A stretch of DNA of 32,260 bases from Candidatus Gastranaerophilales bacterium (GCA_944326475.1 CALVEC010000020.1:1-32260), one strand, 5' to 3'; positions 1 to 6,152 are shown, counted from the first letter of the stretch. Notes: generated from the sequence alone by a model not told the origin. Made by a program: numbers and translations.

Positions 1-309
1 GGTATGCCCAACCTACAGACTGTGTTGAAAAATTTTTCAAATTTTTAAATTTAGGTGGAAATTTATTTTAATTTACTAGGTAAAAAGTGACAAGAAATTT
101 GAGAAAAATTGGTGTGTTAGTTTGCCCAAAAAACAAACCATCTGTAAATTGAAATCAAACCATTTGTCTTTTTACATTAGCTTGTGAATTACTGAAATCA
201 AAGATTTTTGGTAGTCCTGTAAAAGTCCTATTGATTGTTGGGCTATAAGACCAACCTACTAACTACAATACAAGCAAACTCTTTTGTAAATGAAGACCAC
301 TCCCAGCGT
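1..309. other. Intergenic region at the left edge
   Basis: AT-rich sequence with no convincing reading frame or RNA gene. It lies downstream of the 3' end of the minus-strand solenoid gene. The only structure I can support in it is one copy of the short dispersed repeat R1 at 119-178. Poly-A/T stretches at 25-75 do not form a clear hairpin terminator. Confidence 0.6.
119..178 (+). repeat. Dispersed intergenic repeat R1, copy A
   Basis: A 60-nt segment that aligns with 6092-6152 over its whole length, at roughly four-fifths identity with one gap by hand. Each copy contains two direct half-sites of the form CAAACCATNTGT or a close variant, spaced about 22 nt apart, and ends in TTTTACATT. Both copies lie to the left of a block of minus-strand accessory genes. 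The paired half-sites on about two helical turns look like a protein-binding or recombination site, but that is inference. Confidence 0.7.
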
Positions 310-2271
310 CTAAATTAAACCTCTTTTTTCGAGAAGCTGTTTCATTGCCGGAGTATTATAGGAAACTTCTCCTCCAACAATTCTTAAGTTACCGAAATCT
401 CTTATTTTGGATTTGCTAAAATCAGCATCTCCGCCGATTGATTGCAAATTTCCTAAATTTGTCACTTGGGAATTTTTAAAATTAGCATATCCGCCAATTG
501 ATTGTAAATTACCTAAATCTGTTACTTGGGAATTTTTAAAATTAGCATATCCGCCAATTGATTGTAAATTACCTAAATCTGTTACTTGGGAATTTCCAAA
601 ATCAGCATCTCTGCCGATTGATTCTAAATTGCCTAAATTTGTTATTTGGGAATTGGCAAAATAAGCATTTCCGCCAATTGATTCTAAGTTGCCTAAATCT
701 CTTACTTGGGAATTGCCAAAATCCGCATATCCGCCAATTGACTTCAAGTGTCCTAAATCTATTACTTGGGAATATCTAAACTCAGCATATCTGCCAATTG
801 ATTCTAAATTGCCTAAATCTCTTACCTGGGAATTGGCAAAATCCGCAAATCCACCAATTGATTCTAAATTGCCTAAATCTCTTACTTGGGAATTTGCAAA
901 ATAAGCATTTCCGCCAATTGATTTTAAATTACCTAAATCTCTTACCTGAGAATTTTCAAAAAAAGCAAATCCACCAATTGATTCTAAATTGCCTAAATTT
1001 GTTATCTGGGAATTTGTAAAATAAGCATTTTTGCCAATTGATTCTAAATTACCTAAATCTCTTACCTGAGAATTTTCAAACCGAGTAAGTCCGCCAATTG
1101 ATTCTAAATTGCCTAAATCTCTTACCTGAGAATCGCTAAAATCCGCATTTCCCTTAATAGTTTTTACTCTTTCAAACAACTTTTTTTCATCAATATCTGC
1201 ATCACTATAGGTAAGACCGAATAAAGGCTGCCTGTATTCGGATATGGTTAATAAGCCAGACTTATCCGCCTCAACTTCTATTCCAAAGTATTCGTATATC
1301 CTTGCAGCATCATTACTTTCGATTGCTTCTTTGAGGTCGGATTTTATTTTTATGACTTCTTTCTCTAATTCTTTAGCATCTTGTATCTCTGATTTCACAT
1401 TAGAAGTAAGACGTAAGTCGTCTTCTTTTATATGTTCTTCCACGGTGCTCAGATATTTTAAAGGGACTTTGCCATTGTTTGCTTCTCCTTGGATTTCCTG
1501 AATTTTATCGTTCACAAAACGAACCCCTACTTTTGGCTGACCGTTTTCTAGGTAAATATGAAAATCGCCTTCTTCCAAATATGGCTCTGCCTTAAAAGAT
1601 TTTGTGCACCAGCTTTTGTACGAAAGGGTTTTTAATTTTTCTACATTTTCGTCAAAATGTTCAGGGTCATGAGATTTGCTTGGGATTTTTACCCATTTTG
1701 TAGATGTCTCACCGGTACTGTTTTGGGTATCATCCAAATAATATGACTGAAGCTTAGTTTTGTAAATTTTGTTTAAATCAAACTGGTATTTTGGGTCTTC
1801 TTTGGTGTTTTTCTCTAGTTCTGCTATGCAATCAGCAAGAACGCCTTTATTCAATACAGGTGGTATTGTGTCGTTATCAGGTTTAAGGTCTTTTGTTACG
1901 GCATCCAATATTAACAGTGACATTGCATTTGTATAGCCGTCATTTTCTTGAAGTACGTAATCTGACCACTCCTTAAGCATCGCTTTTCGCTGGATTTTTG
2001 TCTCTTCCTTACGGCCTCCATAATCCTTGTTTGCTAGTTCCAATGCATTCTCAAAAGACCATTTCTGCAAATCTGCGTTTGTATAAAATTTTTCTATTGG
2101 TGCTTTGAAGTTCTCCACTACTGCGCGGTCTATTCCTGAAAATTTACTCTTTTTCATTGCTCCAAAGGTTACGGTATCACGTTGTAGAGGCGCAAGGTTA
2201 GGGTAACTGGTCCGAAAGTCCCGTTTTCTTGTATTATTAAGCTTTAGATAAGGGTTAAATGATATTTGCAT
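310..2271 (-). CDS. Large protein with a C-terminal 20-residue repeat solenoid and an N-terminal F-G motif
   Basis: No named family recognised; function unknown. The frame stays open up to a TTG at 2361, but the ATG at 2271 is preferred because it gives an N-terminus (MQISFNPYL, then VTFGA about 35 residues later) like other proteins in this window. There is no clear Shine-Dalgarno at either start. The middle of the protein has a region with SYKSWCTKS, GDFHIYLENG and EIQGEANN that looks like a folded globular domain. A helical, charged linker follows. The C-terminus consists of twelve complete repeats plus degenerate ones at both ends, consensus LGNLESIGGxAxFxNSQVxD. Regularly spaced Leu/Ile/Val and aromatic positions suggest an LRR-like or beta-solenoid binding surface. 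There is no signal peptide or membrane segment. It is the last gene of a minus-strand run with the two small membrane proteins and the toxin-like ORF. Confidence 0.85.
   Translation of the reverse strand: MQISFNPYLKLNNTRKRDFRTSYPNLAPLQRDTVTFGAMKKSKFSGIDRAVVENFKAPIEKFYTNADLQKWSFENALELANKDYGGRKEETKIQRKAMLKEWSDYVLQENDGYTNAMSLLILDAVTKDLKPDNDTIPPVLNKGVLADCIAELEKNTKEDPKYQFDLNKIYKTKLQSYYLDDTQNSTGETSTKWVKIPSKSHDPEHFDENVEKLKTLSYKSWCTKSFKAEPYLEEGDFHIYLENGQPKVGVRFVNDKIQEIQGEANNGKVPLKYLSTVEEHIKEDDLRLTSNVKSEIQDAKELEKEVIKIKSDLKEAIESNDAARIYEYFGIEVEADKSGLLTISEYRQPLFGLTYSDADIDEKKLFERVKTIKGNADFSDSQVRDLGNLESIGGLTRFENSQVRDLGNLESIGKNAYFTNSQITNLGNLESIGGFAFFENSQVRDLGNLKSIGGNAYFANSQVRDLGNLESIGGFADFANSQVRDLGNLESIGRYAEFRYSQVIDLGHLKSIGGYADFGNSQVRDLGNLESIGGNAYFANSQITNLGNLESIGRDADFGNSQVTDLGNLQSIGGYANFKNSQVTDLGNLQSIGGYANFKNSQVTNLGNLQSIGGDADFSKSKIRDFGNLRIVGGEVSYNTPAMKQLLEKRGLI
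421..1140 (-). repeat. In-frame 60-bp tandem repeat array (12 units)
   Basis: Twelve 60-bp units inside the solenoid gene, in register with its 20-residue protein repeat. Units differ mostly at the positions encoding the variable residues of the AxF and NSQV segments. The units at 481-540 and 541-600 differ at only two bases near one end, which points to a recent duplication or gene conversion. The array is coding, so it is not a CRISPR. Confidence 0.95.
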
Positions 2272-2384
2272 ATTTGGTATAACTACACTGATAATTTTTT
2301 TTGACTTTAAATATATTAATTCTTTACTTTTCTTAAACTTAAAGGGAACTCTGAAGAGCAAGTAGGATGTAGTAAATCTTTAAT

Positions 2385-2696
2385 TTACCGCATCAAAACT
2401 AAATATATCTGTCCCAAAATTCCCGAACTGGCTGTCAAATATTCCTGAACTGGTTGTTCTTTTACAATTGCTACTTTGCTTAATGTAAAATTTGGAAAAG
2501 ATTTTTCAAAAGTGTTAAATAATACATACAAAAGAATAATTTTTATAAGTATGCTTAAAAATATTAAACAAATTGGAATAAAACTATTTTCTGCAATACT
2601 AAAAATTATAAAAAAGATAAGTAGAGTTAAATATGTAGATAAACAAAGTAATATATTTAAAACATTTAAACATAAATAAAAATTATCTTTTTTCAT
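2385..2696 (-). CDS. Small hydrophobic membrane protein
   Basis: 103 residues, not recognised. It has two or three strongly hydrophobic stretches within residues 5-60 (NILLCLSTYLTLLIFFIIF, then ICLIFLSILIKIILLYVLF) followed by a polar tail of about 40 residues. The start is ATG with a weak GGAAAT upstream. It follows the 154-residue membrane protein by 31 nt on the same strand and sits between the toxin-like ORF and the solenoid gene. A small membrane protein next to a toxin-like domain could be an immunity protein, but no homology supports this here; it is inference from position. Confidence 0.65.
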   Translation of the reverse strand: MKKDNFYLCLNVLNILLCLSTYLTLLIFFIIFSIAENSFIPICLIFLSILIKIILLYVLFNTFEKSFPNFTLSKVAIVKEQPVQEYLTASSGILGQIYLVLMR

Positions 2697-2727
2697 ATAT
2701 AATTATTTCCAGATTTTTATATCCATA

Positions 2728-3192
2728 TTACATTTTATTTTTTCTAATTTCTTTATACAACATCAGGTAAAAGAGAAAAATGCCACCTGCATATAATATT
2801 GTATACCAAGTCATTATATAAATAAGAGCCTCTACAAATGAATAGTTAAGATATTGAGAAATAACATAAATTAAAACAGGTAAATCATAACAAAATGCAA
2901 ATAAAAGAATTTTCTTTTTAATATTAGGCTTATTAGCAAGATAATTTACAAATTGACTAATTATCGATTTATCATATTTTTTTGCCCATTTTATAAATAT
3001 TTTTGGAAGCATTAGCTTCAATGTAATATAGGTAATAAATATAACAGCGCCATAAAGAAATCTAATATCGGATCCTGGAGAACCCTGTATATCAAAGGTT
3101 AAAACCGCACTAACATACACACAGAATATTATGAAACTAATTAACAAAATATTAAAAATATTAAAAAATATATAAAACCTTAAACTATTCAT
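2728..3192 (-). CDS. Four-helix membrane protein of unknown function
   Basis: 154 residues, not recognised. Four hydrophobic segments can be seen: near residues 5-30, 43-65, 90-115 and 122-147, with short charged loops and a basic C-terminus (YKEIRKNKM). ATG start with a good AAGGT Shine-Dalgarno. The gene begins only 9 nt after the stop of the toxin-like ORF, so the two are very likely co-transcribed. Candidate membrane immunity protein or accessory factor for that ORF, by position only. Strongly A+T-rich, as is its neighbour. Confidence 0.7.
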   Translation of the reverse strand: MNSLRFYIFFNIFNILLISFIIFCVYVSAVLTFDIQGSPGSDIRFLYGAVIFITYITLKLMLPKIFIKWAKKYDKSIISQFVNYLANKPNIKKKILLFAFCYDLPVLIYVISQYLNYSFVEALIYIMTWYTILYAGGIFLFYLMLYKEIRKNKM

Positions 3193-3201
3193 TTTTACCT
3201 T

Positions 3202-3795
3202 TTATATCTTATACTTGCATTTTACTATCGTATAATATGGCTTTAATAAACCTGCTTTTTGTGCGGAATATCCAATTTCAACCAGAGGATTTTTTTCATT
3301 TGGATTAAAATCATATGTGTCTAATAATATAACATCAATATATTTTCCTTTCAACTTTGCTGATAAGATGTCAACTTTACCAAATGCGTTGTGTAAATTG
3401 TTATTACTAGTGAATCCCAAAGAACCAGTCACCTTTTTTCCTGATTTCAGTGCATTTGCATTTTTATAAATAAAATCATTTAGTTCTTGTGATTTACTAA
3501 TAGCTTGAGCTACACTACTATTTTCGTGAAATACTATTCCCGGAACATCGTCTTGATCAAATTGAGCTTTCACTTTTTCTTTAATTTGTTTTGTATATTG
3601 TGGAAAATCATTAGCAATATCTTTAATATTATTATAAATTTTTCCATTACGCTTAATATAGTCTTCATTACTCTTTTGAGTTAACCCTTTTGATGCTATA
3701 TTCCAAAAATTAACAGCATCATCTTGCTTCAATATAGGTCCGCCAACTAAGTTAATCCCTACATCAAGCAGATTTTTATTAAAAGCACCTATCAA
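3202..3795 (-). CDS. ATG-less toxin-like C-terminal domain (possible orphan polymorphic-toxin tip)
   Basis: 197-codon frame with no ATG anywhere in it. The only available initiator is TTG at 3795, four codons downstream of an in-frame TAA and preceded by a weak AGAAGAT. The sequence ends in a compact region with TGSLGFTSNNNLHNAF, VILLDTYDFNP and a final GLLKPYYTIVKCKYKI. A single small domain with a DTYDFN-type motif at the very C-terminus is how toxin tips of polymorphic secreted proteins often look, but I cannot name the family. The N-terminal half is helical and polar. The missing N-terminal targeting region and lack of ATG suggest either a real TTG-started gene or a displaced C-terminal cassette of a larger protein. 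Two small membrane proteins follow immediately. Confidence 0.6.
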   Translation of the reverse strand: MIGAFNKNLLDVGINLVGGPILKQDDAVNFWNIASKGLTQKSNEDYIKRNGKIYNNIKDIANDFPQYTKQIKEKVKAQFDQDDVPGIVFHENSSVAQAISKSQELNDFIYKNANALKSGKKVTGSLGFTSNNNLHNAFGKVDILSAKLKGKYIDVILLDTYDFNPNEKNPLVEIGYSAQKAGLLKPYYTIVKCKYKI

Positions 3796-3818
3796 ACTAT
3801 CTTCTTTTTAGTACATTA

Positions 3819-3847
3819 GGGCTTAAATCAGTTTCAAGCCCTTTTTT
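3819..3847 (+). terminator. Hairpin with T-run, plus strand, no matching gene
   Basis: GGGCTT at 3819-3824 pairs with AAGCCC at 3836-3841 (further pairing AAA/TTT inside) and is followed by six T on the plus strand. This is a good Rho-independent terminator shape for a plus-strand transcript. No plus-strand gene precedes it, so it either ends an antisense RNA or acts as a leader hairpin of the toxin-like ORF on the other strand. Confidence 0.5.
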
Positions 3848-3857
3848 AGTACCGTTT

Positions 3858-4111
3858 TCCAGATGTAGTTTTTTGTCCAGGTTGATTTGTACGGCTAGAT
3901 AGATTATTTTGGTAAAGCAGGCTTTGTGTGGGCGTTTTCGGGTCGGAAAAATTAAGTGTTCCAAAAAAATCAAACTGGAAAACTGGACTTTTTCTGGACT
4001 GTACGGATAGATTGAGATTTGTATATTATCAGTGAGATACGCACCAAATTTGAACTGTACGGATAATTTGATTATTTAGGAATAGTCCAGTTCCGCAAAT
4101 TTTCACAAAAA
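3858..4111 (+). repeat. Dispersed intergenic repeat R2, copy A
   Basis: About 250 nt that align in order with 8342-8578. Shared blocks are TCCAGATGTA at the left edge, a GGGCG..GGTCGGAAA block, ATCAAACTGGA..AAACTGGACTTT, CGGA.AATTTGATTATT, and an identical 20-mer AGTCCAGTTCCGCAAATTTT (4084-4103). Inside are three TGTACGG half-sites. It begins about 60 nt upstream of the toxin-like ORF start, much as copy B sits about 70 nt upstream of the 36-residue repeat gene. It fills most of the 3796-4192 gap, which has no gene. Confidence 0.75.
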
Positions 4112-4136
4112 TATCATAAGGTTTGAGAATTTGAAA

Positions 4137-4164
4137 CAAGGTCGGGAAAATTTTTCCGACCTTG
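4137..4164 (-). terminator. Hairpin downstream of the MBL-fold gene
   Basis: CAAGGTCGG (4137-4145) pairs perfectly with CCGACCTTG (4156-4164). On the minus strand the stem is followed by only three T, so as a terminator of the hydrolase gene it is plausible but not strong. The loop contains the GTCGG(G)AAAAT motif that recurs in other noncoding parts of this region. Confidence 0.45.
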
Positions 4165-4192
4165 GGTTGAGCAACTTCATTAGTATAAAATT

Positions 4193-4984
4193 TTAATTAT
4201 TGCCTATAAAATCAAGCGTTTCTCCATCATCAGGGATTAACAGATTACCAATATTATTTTTAGTTTTAAATTCTTTTAAATCTTCTCTTGTAACCGAAAG
4301 ATGGCTGACTGTATCCATGTGGCTTGCAATTACTTTTGCATTAGGAGCATTTTGCAAAACTTCTTTTACATCATCAATATTCATAATTAGCCGTTCACCG
4401 TTTAAAACCGTTGCAGCACAAGCATTTATAACTATTACATCAGGATGGTATTTTGTAAGAGCCTCAATTACTTCTTCACACCAAATAGTATCGCCTGCTA
4501 TATACAATGTCTTTTCATCCTCTGATTTAAAAACAACACCCATCGCATCATAAGGCATGCCAATAGAATCGCATAACGGTTTAATTATTTCTCTTTTGCC
4601 ATGCTGGGTGCCTGTCTTGTATAGAGTTATTCCATTATATTCCGTGCCTGTTTCCTGTATAATTTCAACATTTGTAAATCCTTTTGTAATGACGTAATCT
4701 TTATCAATAATTGACTGTACAAATACTTTTATATTTTTATCCAGAGCATTTTCAGCAAATTCATCCCAGTGGTCAGGGTGAATATGAGTAATAATAACTG
4801 CATTAACATCAACAATTTTTTCAATTTCAAAAGGAAGCTCCACTCTTGGCTGGCGAATTTCGGAATTTATCGCTGTATCAAATCCCGGCATATAATCTTT
4901 AGGCATAAGCCACGGGTCAATTAAAAATTTTGTATTATTGTATTCCACTATAATTGTTGCATTTCTTACTTGTGTAATTTTCAT
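4193..4984 (-). CDS. Metallo-beta-lactamase-fold hydrolase (UlaG-like)
   Basis: 263 residues, a complete MBL-fold metal-dependent hydrolase. The metal-binding motif THIHPDHWDE (HxHxDH) lies near residues 86-95, the bridging Asp in AGDTIW, and a C-terminal His in SHMDTVSH. An early strand LIDPW is typical of the UlaG/RomA-like subgroup, which hydrolyses phosphate esters or lactones. The substrate cannot be told from sequence. No signal peptide; cytoplasmic. ATG start with a strong GGAGG 6 nt upstream. It is transcribed divergently from the HxlR regulator at 5092 across a 107-bp gap, the usual arrangement of an HxlR target that detoxifies a reactive compound. Confidence 0.9.
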   Translation of the reverse strand: MKITQVRNATIIVEYNNTKFLIDPWLMPKDYMPGFDTAINSEIRQPRVELPFEIEKIVDVNAVIITHIHPDHWDEFAENALDKNIKVFVQSIIDKDYVITKGFTNVEIIQETGTEYNGITLYKTGTQHGKREIIKPLCDSIGMPYDAMGVVFKSEDEKTLYIAGDTIWCEEVIEALTKYHPDVIVINACAATVLNGERLIMNIDDVKEVLQNAPNAKVIASHMDTVSHLSVTREDLKEFKTKNNIGNLLIPDDGETLDFIGNN

Positions 4985-5032
4985 TTAAATTTCCTCCATA
5001 TAATAAAGCAATTTTATATAGTTATTATCATT

Positions 5033-5060
5033 TTGACAAGAATGCACTTTTTTGTATAAT
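5033..5060 (+). promoter_or_regulatory. Sigma70-type promoter of the HxlR gene
   Basis: Perfect TTGACA (5033-5038), a 16-nt spacer and perfect TATAAT (5055-5060) lie about 30 nt upstream of the regulator's ATG. It is the best consensus promoter in the window. Confidence 0.85.
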
Positions 5061-5062
5061 AC

Positions 5063-5076
5063 TTACTAAAAAGTAA
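5063..5076. promoter_or_regulatory. Candidate HxlR operator
   Basis: Perfect inverted repeat TTACT-AAAA-AGTAA immediately downstream of the -10 box, at the expected transcription start of the regulator gene. TACT/AGTA-type palindromes are common operators of HxlR/MarR-type winged-helix dimers. Position suggests autorepression; effect on the divergent hydrolase gene is inferred. Confidence 0.5.
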
Positions 5077-5091
5077 ATAAGGATTTGATAC

Positions 5092-5451
5092 ATGATAAAA
5101 CAGAGAAAAGAGGAATATCAATGCCCGTTAGAAGTAACCATGGAGATAATCGGCGGAAAATACAAAGGTGTTATAATCGGACATCTTATAAATAAAACAT
5201 TGAGGTATAACGAACTTCAAAAGCTGGTTTCGCATGCAACTCCCAAAATGCTCATTCAACAGTTAAAAGAACTTGAAGCAGACGGAATAATAGAGCGAAA
5301 ACTTTATCCTGTAGTACCGCCAAAGACTGAATATTCTCTCACAAAAAGAGGTGAAACGCTGATTCCTGCTATTATTGAATTAAACAAATGGGGAATGAAT
5401 TATTTGAGAGAAGAAAATATACCGTGTGCTTACATGGGACAGAATAAATAA
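5092..5451 (+). CDS. HxlR-family winged-helix transcriptional regulator
   Basis: 119 residues, the usual length for the family. Features are an N-terminal Cys (C11 in YQCPLE), the IGGKYKGVIIGHL helix, LRYNELQKLVSHATPKML as helix-turn-helix, and the wing EYSLTKRGETLIPAI. HxlR proteins bind DNA as dimers. Several, such as YodB and HypR, sense electrophiles or oxidants through the N-terminal Cys; this Cys is present here. The divergent MBL-fold hydrolase is the obvious target. A perfect promoter and a palindrome at the start site suggest autoregulation. Confidence 0.93.
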   Translation: MIKQRKEEYQCPLEVTMEIIGGKYKGVIIGHLINKTLRYNELQKLVSHATPKMLIQQLKELEADGIIERKLYPVVPPKTEYSLTKRGETLIPAIIELNKWGMNYLREENIPCAYMGQNK

Positions 5452-5473
5452 TTAGTCTATTTACAAAAAACAC

Positions 5474-5502
5474 TTGACAAATATACCCTGACGGGGTATC
5501 AT
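5474..5502 (+). promoter_or_regulatory. Metal-responsive promoter of the metallothionein gene
   Basis: TTGACA (5474-5479), a 17-nt spacer and TATCAT (5497-5502). The spacer is almost wholly occupied by a CsoR-type operator, so repressor binding would exclude RNA polymerase. A second operator lies just downstream of the expected start. Confidence 0.75.
5483..5499. promoter_or_regulatory. CsoR-type operator 1
   Basis: Inverted repeat ATACCC-TGACG-GGGTAT with perfect 6-bp arms, matching the known pattern of CsoR operators (ATACCC near GGGTAT). It overlaps the spacer and -10 region of the promoter upstream of the metallothionein gene. Confidence 0.8.
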
Positions 5503-5516
5503 ATACATGTTGCTAG

Positions 5517-5533
5517 ATACCTTACCGGGGTAT
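5517..5533. promoter_or_regulatory. CsoR-type operator 2
   Basis: ATACCTTACCGGGGTAT, with 5-bp arms ATACC/GGTAT, centred 34 bp downstream of operator 1 and just upstream of the Shine-Dalgarno AGGAGG (5541-5546). Two boxes allow two repressor oligomers or tighter shut-off. Confidence 0.7.
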
Positions 5534-5551
5534 AGTAAAAAGGAGGCTAAT

Positions 5552-5671
5552 ATGGCAAAATGTTCAAATCCACACTGCAAATGCGTTAACTGTACATGCG
5601 GGGACAATTGTACTTGCACTGAGGACAAATGTAATTGTCCGCCAGAGTGCAATGAACCTCCTAAAAAATAG
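5552..5671 (+). CDS. Small Cys-rich metallothionein-like protein
   Basis: 39 residues with ten Cys and one His, and no aromatic residues. Cys occur as C-x4-C-x-C-x2-C-x-C-x3-C-x-C-x4-C-x-C-x3-C, starting at C4. This is a metallothionein layout, suited to a Cu(I) or Zn(II) thiolate cluster in the cytoplasm. The start is secure: AGGAGG sits 5 nt before the ATG, downstream of a promoter with two CsoR boxes. A hairpin terminator follows and then a CsoR gene, so copper is the likely inducer. An open frame covers the opposite strand here, but the Cys pattern, ribosome site and promoter all support this one. Confidence 0.88.
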   Translation: MAKCSNPHCKCVNCTCGDNCTCTEDKCNCPPECNEPPKK

Positions 5672-5688
5672 AATATTATTTTAGGATT

Positions 5689-5715
5689 AAGGGACAGTTT
5701 TTCTGGCCCTTTTTT
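5689..5715 (+). terminator. Rho-independent terminator after the metallothionein gene
   Basis: AAGGGaCAG (5689-5697) pairs with CTGgCCCTT (5703-5711) with one mismatch and a 5-nt loop, followed by T. It separates the metallothionein from csoR, so csoR is either read through or has its own promoter. Confidence 0.75.
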
Positions 5716-5718
5716 ATG

Positions 5719-5724
5719 TATAAT
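5719..5724 (+). promoter_or_regulatory. -10 box (TATAAT) of csoR, leaderless arrangement
   Basis: Perfect TATAAT only 6 nt upstream of the ATG at 5731, with no Shine-Dalgarno. If used, transcription would start at or next to the ATG. No good -35 is visible; the preceding terminator hairpin occupies that space. Confidence 0.5.
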
Positions 5725-5730
5725 GAAAAT

Positions 5731-6039
5731 ATGAAAAAAGATTCTAAAAAAGATATGAACAACAAAAAATCAGAAAATCCGAATCATAAACATGAGATAC
5801 CTCGTTTAAACAGGGCAATAGGTCAGTTAGAAGGTATAAAAAAAATGATTGAAGAACAACGATATTGTCCTGATATTATTGTACAACTCAAGGCTGTGCG
5901 TTCTGCAATTAAGCATGTTGAAAGTAATATTTTAAAAACACATCTTGAAGAATGTGTTGCTAAGTCTTTTTCTGATTCTGAAATCGCTAAAGAAAAAATT
6001 ATGGAAATTAAAACCCTGCTTGATAAAATGCAGGGCTAA
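5731..6039 (+). CDS. csoR: CsoR-family copper-sensing repressor
   Basis: 102 residues from the ATG at 5731. An in-frame ATG at 5716 is less likely because it overlaps the TATAAT box. It is an all-helical DUF156 repressor: RLNRAIGQLEGIKKMIEEQ, then YCPDIIVQLKAVRSAIKHVE, then THLEEC. Cys46, His71 and Cys75 (counted from this start) reproduce the C-x24-H-x3-C Cu(I) ligand spacing of CsoR, rather than the FrmR or RcnR patterns. The apo-protein binds GC-rich pseudopalindromes and is released by Cu(I). Two such boxes lie upstream of the adjoining metallothionein gene. The N-terminus is Lys/Asn-rich and longer than in most homologues. Confidence 0.9.
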   Translation: MKKDSKKDMNNKKSENPNHKHEIPRLNRAIGQLEGIKKMIEEQRYCPDIIVQLKAVRSAIKHVESNILKTHLEECVAKSFSDSEIAKEKIMEIKTLLDKMQG

Positions 6040-6091
6040 TGAATAATTTAGCTTAAAAACAAGAAATAGACTGTAGAAAATTTAAAGAACA

Positions 6092-6152
6092 AGTTTCCCC
6101 AAAAAATCAAACCATGTGTAACAAGTAATCATACCATGTGTTCTTTTACATT
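6092..6152 (+). repeat. Dispersed intergenic repeat R1, copy B
   Basis: 61-nt counterpart of 119-178, with the same AGTTTNCCCAAAAAA start, the two CCATNTGT half-sites about 22 nt apart and the TTTTACATT end. It abuts the hairpin-rich segment that leads to the 3' end of the 36-residue repeat gene. Confidence 0.7.

Noticed and set aside
407-1019. Four plus-strand open frames of 70-85 codons across the repeat array
   Set aside because: They are antisense images of the 60-bp repeats, offset by the same period, with no ribosome sites; the minus-strand frame covers the whole array.
421-1140. CRISPR-like regular repeat pattern
   Set aside because: The period is exactly 60 bp with no unique spacers and it keeps an open reading frame; it is a coding tandem repeat.
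2272-2361. Extending the solenoid gene to the TTG at 2361
   Set aside because: The added residues are Lys-rich and unlike the shared N-terminal pattern, and there is no ribosome site; the ATG at 2271 fits the other proteins.
3202-3795. ADP-ribosyltransferase assignment based on a GFTSNNN segment
   Set aside because: The catalytic Arg and the E-x-E motif are not visible in the expected order, so the toxin family is left unnamed.
3819-4164. Integron attC-like reading of the hairpins around R2
   Set aside because: No integrase gene, no conserved GTTRRRY/RYYYAAC ends, and only two cargo blocks; not enough to call an integron.
5461-5652. Minus-strand open frame opposite the metallothionein gene
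   Set aside because: It overlaps the promoter and the two CsoR boxes, while the plus-strand frame has AGGAGG, a metallothionein Cys pattern and a terminator.
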